A DNA stretch of 64,000 bases from Caulobacter endophyticus (GCF_029543245.1 NZ_JARQWV010000003.1:124001-188000), one strand, 5' to 3'. Shown: positions 17,034-25,755, counted from the first letter of the stretch. The notes: generated by a model not told the origin, from the sequence alone. Made by a program: numbers and translations.

Positions 17034-17876
17034 TCACGACCGCCGGGCGGCGCTGAACGCTGCCAGTCGCCGATCCTCGATGCGGCTCCAGGCCGCGTCG
17101 TACTCGTGAAAGAAACGCATGGTCTTCAGCCGGTCCTGCGCCTCTTCATGCACCTCCGGCCGCGCCGTCTTGATGTCTCGGAAGTAGGCCAGGCTCTGCA
17201 GGCGATAATGGTTGTTGACCATCGCGAACTCTTCCAGCCGCGCCTCCTCCAGCATGACGTAAAGGTCGTCACCGAAGGGCTGGCCGTTCGACAGCACCTT
17301 GTTCCCACGTCGGGTGACGGGGTTGTGCTGCGAGAACACCTCGATCTCTTCAGGCTTGGAAAAGGCCTTGAGGAACGCCCGGCTGACGGCGGCGTCGCCC
17401 CGGCGGGTGAAGCCCTCGACCACCGAGGCAGGCTGATCCAGATGGCCGCTGGAGCCGAAGCTCAGCCATGGCGCCAGGATCGCGTCCCTGTCCCTATGCG
17501 CCGCCAGGGCGGCGGGGATCGGAGCGCCGTCCAGCGGATAGATGAACTCGTCCAGATCGAACACGCCCACCCATTCGGTTTCGCGCCGAAGCCTCGGCAG
17601 CATCTCGGTATAGGCGCCGATCTGGTAGGCGTCCCGCCCGCAGATGAACAGGTCCACCACCCCGTCGTCGATATGCCGCTGCAGCGCCGGCCGGTAGGCG
17701 TCGGTGCTGTTGTTGTCGATCAGGTAGAAATGCTCGACTCCAAAGGCCCGATAGTGCTCGACCCATTCGTCGATGACGTGGGCTTCGTTGCGGAAGATCG
17801 CCATCACCGACAGGTGGAAGCGGGCGTCGGAACGCTGGGGGCCGGCTTCCGGCGTGACGTGACCGAGGTCAGCCAT
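17034..17876 (-). CDS. Glycosyltransferase, family 92/family 2-like
   Basis: 280 residues. The pattern LSVMAIFRNEAHVIDEW, then HFYLIDNNSTD, then VGVFDLDEF (DxD-type metal and sugar-nucleotide site) and a later HNPV segment fit the GT92-like cytoplasmic glycosyltransferases. It has no signal peptide or membrane span, so it should act in the cytoplasm, moving a sugar from a nucleotide donor to an unknown acceptor. It overlaps the preceding methyltransferase gene by eight bases, so the two are translationally coupled; the acceptor is probably exported by the adjacent ABC proteins (inference). Confidence 0.8.
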   Translation of the reverse strand: MADLGHVTPEAGPQRSDARFHLSVMAIFRNEAHVIDEWVEHYRAFGVEHFYLIDNNSTDAYRPALQRHIDDGVVDLFICGRDAYQIGAYTEMLPRLRRETEWVGVFDLDEFIYPLDGAPIPAALAAHRDRDAILAPWLSFGSSGHLDQPASVVEGFTRRGDAAVSRAFLKAFSKPEEIEVFSQHNPVTRRGNKVLSNGQPFGDDLYVMLEEARLEEFAMVNNHYRLQSLAYFRDIKTARPEVHEEAQDRLKTMRFFHEYDAAWSRIEDRRLAAFSAARRS

Positions 17877-18552
17877 TGGCCGCGACCGGCTCTCGCCGCC
17901 GCCAGAGCACCGACTTGTCGCGCGACGGCAGGGCGTCGTAGTGGCCGATCAGCAGGCGGATGCAGTCCGATTGCAGGTCCTGGGCCGACTTCAGGTGACC
18001 CGAGAGCGTGTAGTACTCGTCGTCCCCGAACGGGTAGCAGGAGGTGAAGATGTACTTCACGCCCTGCGCGATGCAGGCGCGGATTGGAACCAGCGGATCC
18101 TCCAGGTGCTCCAGCACCTCGCCAAACACCACCAGATCCTTGCCCTTCATCAGCAGGTCGCCTTCGGTCGGCAGGGTGTGGATCTCGACATCGAAGCCCT
18201 CGCGGGCGAGGCGATAGGCGGGGAACTTCACGGCTTCGACGTCGTCATAGATCGCCACCTTCGCGCCCAGCCGCGCGAACATCACGGCGTAGTCGGCCAC
18301 CAGACACCCGAAATCGAGCATCGACAGCCGCGAGATATCCTCCCCTGCCTGACGCAGCAGGTAGGCCACGTCCTCGGCCTGAGGGTAGCGGCTGTAGTCG
18401 AGCATCGTGCGCACCACGTAGGGGCAGACGCCGTGATCCTTGCAGAGCGGCTTGCGCTCGGGCTGCCCCAGCCGCGCGATCTCGCGCATCACGGCCTCGG
18501 GCACGCCGTAATAGTCGAGCACGACCTCAAAACGGTCTTCACTGATATTCAA
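17869..18552 (-). CDS. Class I SAM-dependent methyltransferase
   Basis: 227 residues. A Rossmann-type SAM motif LDFGCLVADYAVMFARLG starts near residue 98 (the usual GxGxG is replaced by FGCLVAD), an acidic residue after the second strand (AIYDD) would hold the ribose, and VVFGEVLEHLEDP is the usual motif after strand 4. The N-terminal ~95 residues include a CKDHGVCP pair of cysteines. The substrate is unknown; coupling to a glycosyltransferase points to a sugar or glycan intermediate. It lies 36 bases downstream of the second ABC gene. Confidence 0.8.
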   Translation of the reverse strand: MNISEDRFEVVLDYYGVPEAVMREIARLGQPERKPLCKDHGVCPYVVRTMLDYSRYPQAEDVAYLLRQAGEDISRLSMLDFGCLVADYAVMFARLGAKVAIYDDVEAVKFPAYRLAREGFDVEIHTLPTEGDLLMKGKDLVVFGEVLEHLEDPLVPIRACIAQGVKYIFTSCYPFGDDEYYTLSGHLKSAQDLQSDCIRLLIGHYDALPSRDKSVLWRRREPVAANG

Positions 18553-18588
18553 CGCGGAACTCCTGAACGCAGTCTTGGGCGAGGCGCC

Positions 18589-20430
18589 TTACCTGGGCTC
18601 GACCGGCACGGGCGCGGCCTCGGTGAGCATGGCGGGAGCGAGCGCGCCGACGGGTCCGTGCAGGGCGTTCAGGCGGGCATAGAGGCCGCCCTCGGCGAGC
18701 AGGGCCTCGTGCGAACCGCTTTCGACCAGCTCGCCCTCCTCCAGCACGTGGATCACATCGGCCTCGCGCACGGTCGACAGCCTGTGGGCCGCCACGATCG
18801 TCGTCCGCCCCGCCATCAGCCGACGCAGCGCCGCCTGGATGTCGCGCTCGGACTGCGCGTCCTGGGCGCTGGTGGCCTCGTCCAGCAGCAGGATCGGTGC
18901 GTCCTTCAGCAGCGCCCGGGCGATGGCCACCCTCTGGCGCTGGCCGCCCGACAGGCCCGTTCCCTGCTCGCCCACGCGCGTCTCCAGCCCATCGGGCAAG
19001 GCGGCGGCGAAATCCAGCACCCCGGCGGCCAGGGCCGCGTCGGCCACCTCCTCGGGACTGGCCTCCAGGCGTCCCAGCCGGATGTTGTCGGCGATCGTGC
19101 CGTCGAACAGCGTCGCCTCCTGGCTGACCACCGCCACCGCATCGCGCAGCGAGGCCAGGTTGACCGTGCGCACGTCCGCGCCATTGACCAGCACCCTGCC
19201 CTCGTCCGGGTCGTGGAAGCGCAGGATCAGGTTCAGCAGCGTGCTCTTGCCCGTGCCCGTGCGTCCCACCAATGCGGTGACCTTGCCCGCCGGCGCGACC
19301 AGATCGACGTCGCGCAGCACCCTGGCTCCGTCCTCGCCGTAGCTGAAGCCGACACCTTCGAACCGCACGGCCCCCGAGATCCTCGGCAAGGCCGGCGCCG
19401 CTTCAGACGACAGTTGCCGCACCGGACGGTCCATCAGCGCGAACACCCGCTCGGCCGCCGCAAGCCCCGTCTGGAGGTCGATGTTGACGCGCGCCAGCGA
19501 GCGCAGCGGCTGATAGGCGCCGTAGACCGCGCCGATGAACACCAGCAGCGTGCCGGGCGTCATGGACTGGGCCACGACCTGCGCACCGCCGTAGACGATC
19601 ATCGCCGCCATGGCCAAGCCGCCTAGACCGTCGAAGATCGGCAGGACTGAGGCCTCGATCCGCGTGGTCTCGGTCAGCAGCCCGGCCACCGATCGCGCGC
19701 GGGTCTCGACGCCCGCCGCATTGACCGCTTCCAGCCTGTAGGCGCGGATCAGGCGTACGCCCTGCAGCGCCTGGGTGACGAAGGCCGTCAGGTCGCCGAT
19801 CTGCTCCTGGCAGACCAGCGACACGCCCCGTAGCTTGCGGCCCAGACGGACCAGCAGCAGCAGCGACAGCGGCGCGGCGGCGATGCTGAAGATCGCCATG
19901 CGCCAGTCCGTGGCGAACATCAGCGTCAGCATGCCGCCCACGGTGAGGCAGTCCTTGCCGACGCGCTGGAAGAAGTTGCAGATCGTCACACGCAGCAGGT
20001 TGACGTCGTAGATGAAGGCCCCGACGAGCGTGCCGGAGGCGCGCGCTTCAAACAGGTCCATGTCGTGGTGCAGCAACTTTCCGAACAGGCGCTTTTGCGT
20101 ATCCAGGACGATGTTCTGTCCGAGCATGGTCAGCAGCACGCCCTGGACGTAGCTGGCCAGGCTGCGCAGCACGAAGATGGCGACCACCGAACCGCCCAAA
20201 ACCCAAAGCAGGGCGGCGTCCTTGGCGATGAACACCCGGTCGACCAGCGGCCCCATGAGATAGGTATAGGCCGTGGCCATGCTGGCGATCACGCCCATGC
20301 AGCCCAGCGACAGCGCCAGCAGCAGCAACTGGCGGTGCAGCGTTTCGCGATAGAGGCGCGTGATCAGGGCCCACGAAGAGCGTCGGCGCGCGCGCGGCAT
20401 TGAAGTCTCGCCGAAGGCCATATCTAGCAT
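18589..20430 (-). CDS. ABC exporter half-transporter (MsbA-like), downstream copy
   Basis: 613 residues with an N-terminal six-helix membrane domain (about 20-320) and a C-terminal ATPase: Walker A GRTGTGKST near 389-397, signature LSGGQ near 492 and Walker B ILLLDEAT near 512. It is of the fused TMD-NBD type that works as a dimer and exports lipids, peptides or glycans. The ATPase half is almost identical at DNA level to that of the upstream neighbour while the membrane halves differ, so the two may form a heterodimer. The first of three possible ATG codons (20430) has AGGA upstream; 20421 and 20400 are alternatives. It lies 25 bases after the upstream copy. Confidence 0.9.
   Translation of the reverse strand: MLDMAFGETSMPRARRRSSWALITRLYRETLHRQLLLLALSLGCMGVIASMATAYTYLMGPLVDRVFIAKDAALLWVLGGSVVAIFVLRSLASYVQGVLLTMLGQNIVLDTQKRLFGKLLHHDMDLFEARASGTLVGAFIYDVNLLRVTICNFFQRVGKDCLTVGGMLTLMFATDWRMAIFSIAAAPLSLLLLVRLGRKLRGVSLVCQEQIGDLTAFVTQALQGVRLIRAYRLEAVNAAGVETRARSVAGLLTETTRIEASVLPIFDGLGGLAMAAMIVYGGAQVVAQSMTPGTLLVFIGAVYGAYQPLRSLARVNIDLQTGLAAAERVFALMDRPVRQLSSEAAPALPRISGAVRFEGVGFSYGEDGARVLRDVDLVAPAGKVTALVGRTGTGKSTLLNLILRFHDPDEGRVLVNGADVRTVNLASLRDAVAVVSQEATLFDGTIADNIRLGRLEASPEEVADAALAAGVLDFAAALPDGLETRVGEQGTGLSGGQRQRVAIARALLKDAPILLLDEATSAQDAQSERDIQAALRRLMAGRTTIVAAHRLSTVREADVIHVLEEGELVESGSHEALLAEGGLYARLNALHGPVGALAPAMLTEAAPVPVEPR
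18622..19476 (-). repeat. Near-identical ATPase-coding direct repeat, copy 1
   Basis: Comparing base by base with 20462-21316 (same orientation, fixed offset 1840) I count 8 mismatches and no gap over 855 bases. The tract covers the nucleotide-binding domain and stops sharply at CTGGAG, where the membrane-domain coding sequences differ strongly. Confidence 0.95.
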
Positions 20431-20455
20431 CGTCCTGGCTTGGCTTTGCGAAGGT

Positions 20456-22324
20456 TCAGTTGGTGAGCATGGCGGGAGCGAGCGCGCCGGCGGGTCCGTG
20501 CAGGGCGTTCAGGCGGGCATAGAGGCCGCCCTCGGCGAGCAGGGCCTCGTGCGAACCGCTTTCGACCAGCTCGCCCTCCTCCAGCACGTGGATCACATCG
20601 GCCTCGCGCACGGTCGACAGCCTGTGGGCCGCCACGATCGTCGTCCGTCCCGCCATCAGCCGACGCAGCGCCGCCTGGATGTCGCGCTCGGACTGCGCGT
20701 CCTGGGCGCTGGTGGCCTCGTCCAGCAGCAGGATCGGTGCGTCCTTCAGCAGCGCCCGGGCGATGGCCACCCTCTGGCGCTGGCCGCCCGACAGGCCCGT
20801 TCCCTGCTCGCCCACGCGCGTCTCCAGCCCATCGGGCAAGGCGGCGGCGAAATCCAGCACCCCGGCGGCCAGGGCCGCGTCGGCCACCTCCTCGGCACTG
20901 GCCTCCAGGCGTCCCAGCCGGATGTTGTCGGCGATCGTGCCGTCGAACAGCGTCGCCTCCTGGCTGACCACCGCCACGGCATCGCGCAGCGAGGCCAGGT
21001 TGACCGTGCGTACGTCCGCGCCATTGACCAGCACCCTGCCCTCGTCCGGGTCGTGGAAGCGCAGGATCAGGTTCAGCAGCGTGCTCTTGCCCGCGCCCGT
21101 GCGTCCCACCAGTGCGGTGACCTTGCCCGCCGGCGCGACCAGATCGACGTCGCGCAGCACCCTGGCTCCGTCCTCGCCGTAGCTGAAGCCGACACCTTCG
21201 AACCGCACGGCCCCCGAGATCCTCGGCAAGGCCGGCGCCGCTTCAGACGACAGTTGCCGCACCGGACGGTCCGTCAGCGCGAACACCCGCTCGGCCGCCG
21301 CAAGCCCCGTCTGGAGCGTGACGTTCACCTTCGACAGCGACGGGATCGGCGCATAGGCGCCGACGATAGCGCCGATGAACACCACCAGCTCTCCGGGCGT
21401 CATGGCGCCGGCGATCACCTGGCCGCCGCCGAACAGGATCACCAGGGCGACCGCAAGACCGCCCAGGCCGTCGACGACCGGCAGGATGGCGCCTCCCACC
21501 CAGGCGTTCCTGGTCACCAGCCGGGCCAACGACGTCATTCGCGCGTCGGCCTCGGCCTGCAGGCGACCTTCGAGATTGTAGGCCTTCACCGTCCGCACGC
21601 CCTGGACGGCGCCGGTCAGCGCCTCGGTCAGCATGCCAGTCTCGACCTGGGTGCGCAGCGAGATCTGGCGGACCTTGCGCCCCAGATAACGCATCGGCGC
21701 GATCGCCATCACCGGCAGCGCCAGACACATCAGCGCCATGCGCCAATCGGTGAAGAACATCAGGCCGATCATGGTGATGATCGTCAGCGAGTCCTTCCCG
21801 GCCGTCAGGAAGACGTCACAGACCGCCGCCCGGACCATGTTGGCGTCGTAGATGAAGGCCGAGGTCAGCGCGCCGGTCGAACGAGAGCGGAAGTCGTCCA
21901 GATCATGTTCCATCACCTTGCGGAACAGGCGGGCCTGAAGGTTGGCGACGATCTTCTGGCCGACGGCGACCAGCAGGACTTCCTGAAGGTATCGCGCCAG
22001 GCTCCTGACCGCGAAGATCACCAGGATGCCGGCCGCGATGGCCCACAGCATCCGTCCATCGCGAGCGACGAACACCCGGTCGATCAGCGGCCCCATGAGA
22101 TAGGTCTGGGACGAACTGGCGATCGCCACCGCGATCATGCACGACAGCGCGGCCAGCAGAGCGCCCCAGTGGCGCCCGAGCTCCTCGCGCCACAGACGCG
22201 AGAAGATGCGCCACGATCGGCGGTCCCGCTCACGAGGCGCCGCAGTCGGATCGTCGGTGGTAGAAGATACTGACACTGTGGAAACCGGTATCAATTGAGC
22301 CGCGCCCGGGCGGTGTGAGACCAC
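20456..22324 (-). CDS. ABC exporter half-transporter (MsbA-like), upstream copy
   Basis: 622 residues if started at the GTG at 22324; a later start is possible because the first ~30 residues look unstructured. Six-helix membrane domain followed by an ATPase with Walker A GRTGAGKST near 407-415, LSGGQ near 510 and ILLLDEAT. It is the first gene of the five-gene minus-strand unit. Its membrane domain is clearly related to but distinct from that of the downstream copy, which suggests an old duplication followed by homogenisation of the ATPase part. Substrate unknown; the downstream methyltransferase and glycosyltransferase suggest a decorated glycan or lipid. Confidence 0.9.
   Translation of the reverse strand: MVSHRPGAAQLIPVSTVSVSSTTDDPTAAPRERDRRSWRIFSRLWREELGRHWGALLAALSCMIAVAIASSSQTYLMGPLIDRVFVARDGRMLWAIAAGILVIFAVRSLARYLQEVLLVAVGQKIVANLQARLFRKVMEHDLDDFRSRSTGALTSAFIYDANMVRAAVCDVFLTAGKDSLTIITMIGLMFFTDWRMALMCLALPVMAIAPMRYLGRKVRQISLRTQVETGMLTEALTGAVQGVRTVKAYNLEGRLQAEADARMTSLARLVTRNAWVGGAILPVVDGLGGLAVALVILFGGGQVIAGAMTPGELVVFIGAIVGAYAPIPSLSKVNVTLQTGLAAAERVFALTDRPVRQLSSEAAPALPRISGAVRFEGVGFSYGEDGARVLRDVDLVAPAGKVTALVGRTGAGKSTLLNLILRFHDPDEGRVLVNGADVRTVNLASLRDAVAVVSQEATLFDGTIADNIRLGRLEASAEEVADAALAAGVLDFAAALPDGLETRVGEQGTGLSGGQRQRVAIARALLKDAPILLLDEATSAQDAQSERDIQAALRRLMAGRTTIVAAHRLSTVREADVIHVLEEGELVESGSHEALLAEGGLYARLNALHGPAGALAPAMLTN
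20462..21316 (-). repeat. Near-identical ATPase-coding direct repeat, copy 2
   Basis: Partner of 18622-19476. One mismatch changes the Walker A residue Thr to Ala (GRTGTGKST versus GRTGAGKST). The sharp edges suggest a gene-conversion tract rather than simple recent duplication of the whole gene. Confidence 0.95.
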
Positions 22325-22640
22325 ACGCCCATACGGCGCAGCCAGGCTGCTGAGGATTGAGGTCTTGGCGGGCTATGGCGCTTGCCAAGCGCGGATCGCG
22401 CTCGGCGCCTGGAGCGATCGTCCGCCTACGCCGGCGACGCCAAGCGCGGCAGATGAGCGGATAGCCGATCCCGACGGAACACCTCGGATGGACCCGCCCC
22501 TACCGCCATCTACGCCCCCAACATCCGGTGGACTAACGCAATGCGTCGCCACACTCATAACGCGATACAGCGTTAAATAGAATCTCTAGCAACGCAACCC
22601 TTCAGGGCTGTTTCCGGTCAAGTTTCCACGGACGAAAACG
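22325..22640 (-). promoter_or_regulatory. Leader/promoter region of the ABC exporter unit
   Basis: A 316-base gap between the end of the winged-helix regulator gene and the start of the exporter unit, both on the minus strand. It holds no gene I can support. Two short perfect palindromic elements lie close together: ACGCA-A-TGCGT at 22536-22546 and TAACGC-(6 bases)-GCGTTA at 22558-22575, both sharing an ACGC core. They are followed on the minus side by GC-rich sequence. They could be operators for the neighbouring regulator or a weak terminator; there is no U-run. Confidence 0.4.
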
Positions 22641-23144
22641 TCAGCGGCAGGCGTCGCCCCCACGGGTCAGTTCGCGAAGTTCGCGGAGCGCCGCGTCGAG
22701 CAGCACGCGCAGCGTCTCGGCCGTGCTCCCGCGGGCGGGCTCGCCCGCCGACGCGACGTCGACGGCCAGCAGGTAGCCGCGCCCCGGCACGGTCTTGAGC
22801 AGCTCACGGTCATCGCCGAGCGCCTTTCGCAGGGCCGAGACCTGGACACGCAGATTGCTCTCTTCCACCGTGGTAGTCGGCCAGACGCGGCGCATGATCT
22901 CGGCCCGCTCGACGACTTTGCCCCTCGAACGAAGCAGGACATGCAGCAGGTCGAAAGCCCGGCTGCCGATCTCGACCGCCTGGCCGTCACGCAGCAGGAT
23001 GCGGGCCGCAGGCAACAGGCTGAAGTCGCGGAAACAAAGAGGCTCGCTCCCGAAGGCCGTCACGACGCCGATCGTCCCCGCGCCCTCGCGGTCGGCGGAA
23101 AAATCGCTTCGATCGAGCCCGGCCCTCGTCGATGCAGCATCCAT
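22641..23144 (-). CDS. Winged-helix (OmpR/PhoB C-terminal type) transcriptional regulator without receiver domain
   Basis: 167 residues. Residues about 40-135 match the Trans_reg_C winged helix: IGSRAFDLLHVLLRSRGKVV, then RAEIMRRVWPTTTVEESNLR, then VQVSALRKALGDD and KTVPGRGYLL. There is no phosphoacceptor domain in front and no membrane segment behind, so it is not a standard response regulator or a CadC-like sensor. The last 30 residues form a helical tail. It follows a FecR-like gene by 75 bases and precedes the exporter unit, whose leader has palindromes it might bind (inference). Confidence 0.8.
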   Translation of the reverse strand: MDAASTRAGLDRSDFSADREGAGTIGVVTAFGSEPLCFRDFSLLPAARILLRDGQAVEIGSRAFDLLHVLLRSRGKVVERAEIMRRVWPTTTVEESNLRVQVSALRKALGDDRELLKTVPGRGYLLAVDVASAGEPARGSTAETLRVLLDAALRELRELTRGGDACR

Positions 23145-23219
23145 GTCCAGCTCCTCGTCCAGTCCGATGACGAGGTCGCGCGGCGCGAAAAAAACCGCAC
23201 CCGATCCGACGAAAAAACT

Positions 23220-24260
23220 TCAGCGCACCGCGACGATCTCCCATTCGTCGGGCCCGCGCCGCACCAGGCGCACCGGGTGCAGCAGCGCCAGCGAGCGGCC
23301 GAAGCGCGGCAGGTCACCGGTCTTGAACCGGCCCCGAATGCGCAGGGCGGCCACGGCCGGATCGCGAACGGTAAGCCGGCCAGCGCCGTGCAGGCTGAGT
23401 TCACGGGCGGCCTCGGCCAGCGTCACGTCGTCGAACACCACGAAGGTCTGCCGCCAGGCGACGGCCTCCCCGACATCGGCCGGCGACACGCGGGCGGGCC
23501 GGCCGTCGCGGGCGACCAACTGTTCGCCCTGCGCCAGCAACGCCGCCTGGCCCGCCGCACCGACCGGGCGGACGGAGACCTTCCCTTCCAGCAGCACGAC
23601 CCGCAATTCTCCCGACGCCAGCAGCACGTCGAAGCGGGTGCCCAGGGCCAAAATCTCCTGGCCCTGGGCCTGGACAGCGAAGGGCCGCCTGGCGTCATGG
23701 GCCACGTCGAAGAACGCCCGCCCCCGCGCCAGGCGAACATCGCGCCGGCCCTCGGCCAGGGTTACGTCCGCGGCGGCGCCGGCCGCCAGGGTCATGCGTG
23801 TGCCGTCGTTCAACTGGAAGACTTGCGGTCCGTCGCCCGTCGCCGCGTAGGCTCGAACGTCGCGACGCGCGTCCGGCGCCTGGGCGATGATCGGGGTCCC
23901 GGGATTTCCACGCTTCACGCCCTCCTGGAGCCACAAGCCGAGCCCGCCGCCAGCGGCCAGCACGACTACCGCCGCCGCAACCGCCGCCCGAGGCGCCCAG
24001 CTGGCGCGTCGCGGGCGCGCGCTGCGGGCCTGCGCTCTCAGCGCCGCCAGGATCTCGTCGTCCACGCCGTCGTCGAAATCGGACCACGCGGCCAGAGCCT
24101 GGATCCACGCCGTCTGGTGAGCCGGATCAAGCGCCAGCCAGTCGGCCAGCACCGCCGCATCGATATCTCCGCCGCCGTCCTCGCGCCGATAGAGCAGCAG
24201 GGCCGCCGCCTCCGACGGATCCATCGCCTTAAGGCGACCAAGGGTCAGGAGCTCGCGCAT
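23220..24260 (-). CDS. FecR-like anti-sigma factor
   Basis: 346 residues. The N-terminal ~80 residues, with LDPAHQTAWIQAL, are the DUF4880-like part that binds the sigma factor; one membrane span lies at about 91-111; the periplasmic FecR domain follows (FQLNDGTRMTLAAGA, then RLARGRAFFDVAHD, then ILALGTRFDV); and the last ~80 residues are an STN/DUF4974-like domain (FDDVTLAEAARELS, then LRIRGRFKTGD). The ATG overlaps the sigma-factor stop. It would hold the sigma factor at the membrane until a receptor signals. No TonB-dependent receptor gene is adjacent. Confidence 0.9.
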   Translation of the reverse strand: MRELLTLGRLKAMDPSEAAALLLYRREDGGGDIDAAVLADWLALDPAHQTAWIQALAAWSDFDDGVDDEILAALRAQARSARPRRASWAPRAAVAAAVVVLAAGGGLGLWLQEGVKRGNPGTPIIAQAPDARRDVRAYAATGDGPQVFQLNDGTRMTLAAGAAADVTLAEGRRDVRLARGRAFFDVAHDARRPFAVQAQGQEILALGTRFDVLLASGELRVVLLEGKVSVRPVGAAGQAALLAQGEQLVARDGRPARVSPADVGEAVAWRQTFVVFDDVTLAEAARELSLHGAGRLTVRDPAVAALRIRGRFKTGDLPRFGRSLALLHPVRLVRRGPDEWEIVAVR

Positions 24261-24949
24261 CAGACCGACCTCTTTCGAACGCTGCTCAGGTGCTGAATCG
24301 CTCGAACCATGTGCTTTTCGACGGCGCTGACCGAAATCCCGAGCTGGGCGGCGACCTCGCGCGACTTGCGGCCTTCCAGCCTGTGCAGAATGAAAATCTC
24401 GCGAGTGCGGAACGGCAGGTCCAGCAGGGCCAGGGTCGCCGCCCGCAGCGCCTCCTTGCCCGCGAGTATCCTGTGGGGATCGAAGTCTTCCTCGGCGTGG
24501 CGATCGGGATCGAAAGCGACGTGATCGTCGGCCTTGCGTGCGAAACGCCGGCGCCCCCTGTCGGCCAGGACGTTGGAGGCGATCTGGAATACGAAACCGC
24601 TCAGGTGCCCCACCGGCTCGGCGCTGTCGCGCGCGGCGATGCGCGTGAACACCTCCTGCACCAGGTCGTCGACTTCCGCCGGGTCGGGCACGCGGTTGCG
24701 GAAATAGCGGGCGAGAGCCTGGCGCAACGGCCCGGCCTGCTGGACGAGCGGATCCTGGCTCACGCGTTGCGGCGCGACCGCGCCCAGGACGTCGGTCGCC
24801 CCGCGTTCGCTCGCTTCCCAATCGTCCGTCGGCGCCAGCTCCATGACCGTGAGGTCGCGGCGGCGCGCCAAACCCGCATCACTTTTCCGCTCCCCGTCCG
24901 CTTGATCGCTCGCCGCGAGCTTGTGTTCCCCACGCGACATATAACCCAA
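24260..24949 (-). CDS. ECF sigma factor, FecI-like
   Basis: 229 residues; the first ~65 look disordered, and a later start (for example the Met at residue 4) is possible. Sigma region 2 (about 70-130) includes EVDDLVQEVFTRIA, the core-binding helix, and region 4 (about 170-222) has the helix-turn-helix VAAQLGISVSAVEKHM. It pairs with the overlapping FecR-like gene. It probably directs transcription of an envelope or metal-uptake function in response to a signal; the targets are not evident in the window. Confidence 0.9.
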   Translation of the reverse strand: MGYMSRGEHKLAASDQADGERKSDAGLARRRDLTVMELAPTDDWEASERGATDVLGAVAPQRVSQDPLVQQAGPLRQALARYFRNRVPDPAEVDDLVQEVFTRIAARDSAEPVGHLSGFVFQIASNVLADRGRRRFARKADDHVAFDPDRHAEEDFDPHRILAGKEALRAATLALLDLPFRTREIFILHRLEGRKSREVAAQLGISVSAVEKHMVRAIQHLSSVRKRSV

Positions 24950-25080
24950 GGTCCGCGGCGCGTCTGGAGGGGGCGTTCACGCCGGCTTCACCGCGCTTCA
25001 CGGGCTTTCACGATCCAGAACGGGCCGTCTTCGACGGGGGCGTCTAGCGTGACGCGATCATGCACATAAGGACGCCAGCC

Positions 25081-25602
25081 ATGCCTCCCAGCCCCCTACG
25101 CCTTGCGCCCCTGGCGCTGGCGGGACTGCTCGCCCTTGCTCCCCTCAGCCAGGCGTACGCCTCCGGAGACGCCCCGATGACCGCCCAACCGCCCCCCGCG
25201 CTAGAAGCCCGCAACCGCGCCCTCGTCGAGGAAGCCTTCGCCAGATGGAGCGCCGGCGCCGGCGGCCCCTACGACCTGCTGGCCGACGATGTGTCATGGA
25301 CGATCGTCGGCCGCTCCGACGCCTCGCGCGCCTATCCGAGCCGCGAGGCGTTCATGTCCGAGGTGATCAGGCCGTTCAACGCCCGCATGAGCCAGGGGCT
25401 GAAGCCGACGATCCGGCAGATCACCACCGACGGCGACAAGGTGATCATCTTCTTCGACGCCGCCGGCGTGGCCAAGGACGGCCAGCCCTACCAGAACACC
25501 TACGCCTGGTTCTGGGAGCTGCGCGACGGGCGGGTGGTTCGGGCGCACGCCTTCTATGACGCCATCGCCTTCAACGACCTGTGGCGACGGGTGAAACCCT
25601 AG
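25081..25602 (+). CDS. Secreted NTF2/SnoaL-like protein
   Basis: About 173 residues. I start at 25081, nine bases after AAGGA, rather than at the in-frame ATG at 25060. A signal peptide (RLAPLALAGLLALAPLSQAYA) precedes an NTF2-like fold: RNRALVEEAFARWSAGAGG, then LLADDVSWTIVG, then a final DGRVVRAHAFYDAIAF. SnoaL-like proteins are small ligand-binding or isomerase-type domains; the function here is unknown. It is divergent from the sigma-factor gene and separated from it by about 130 bases. Confidence 0.75.
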   Translation: MPPSPLRLAPLALAGLLALAPLSQAYASGDAPMTAQPPPALEARNRALVEEAFARWSAGAGGPYDLLADDVSWTIVGRSDASRAYPSREAFMSEVIRPFNARMSQGLKPTIRQITTDGDKVIIFFDAAGVAKDGQPYQNTYAWFWELRDGRVVRAHAFYDAIAFNDLWRRVKP

Positions 25603-25634
25603 CCACGCCCTCTTGCCGACAATCACGACCCGAA

Positions 25635-25664
25635 GACGCCGGCCGGCTCGCCTCGGCCGGCGTC
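25635..25664 (+). terminator. Hairpin after the NTF2-like gene
   Basis: Perfect 11-bp inverted repeat GACGCCGGCCG/CGGCCGGCGTC with an 8-base loop, 33 bases after the stop codon. There is no strong T-run behind it, so it is a likely but weak intrinsic terminator. Confidence 0.55.
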
Positions 25665-25755
25665 CTGCGTTTCGGGCACAGCCCGCCCCGCCCCGCTTAC
25701 AAGCCTTTACGCCGTTTAGCGGCGCTGAACGTGCGGCCAGGCCGGTCAGCGGCGA

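Noticed and set aside
16512..18047. Plus-strand open frame across the secreted protein, glycosyltransferase and methyltransferase genes.
   Set aside because: It crosses three minus-strand genes with clear family motifs; its own translation has none.
18589..22324. Recent duplication of the entire ABC exporter gene.
   Set aside because: Only the ATPase-coding 855 bases are near-identical; membrane-domain coding halves differ too much for a recent whole-gene duplication.
22325..22640. A small gene in the gap before the exporter unit (short frames on both strands).
   Set aside because: No ribosome-binding site, no recognisable protein and strongly biased composition.
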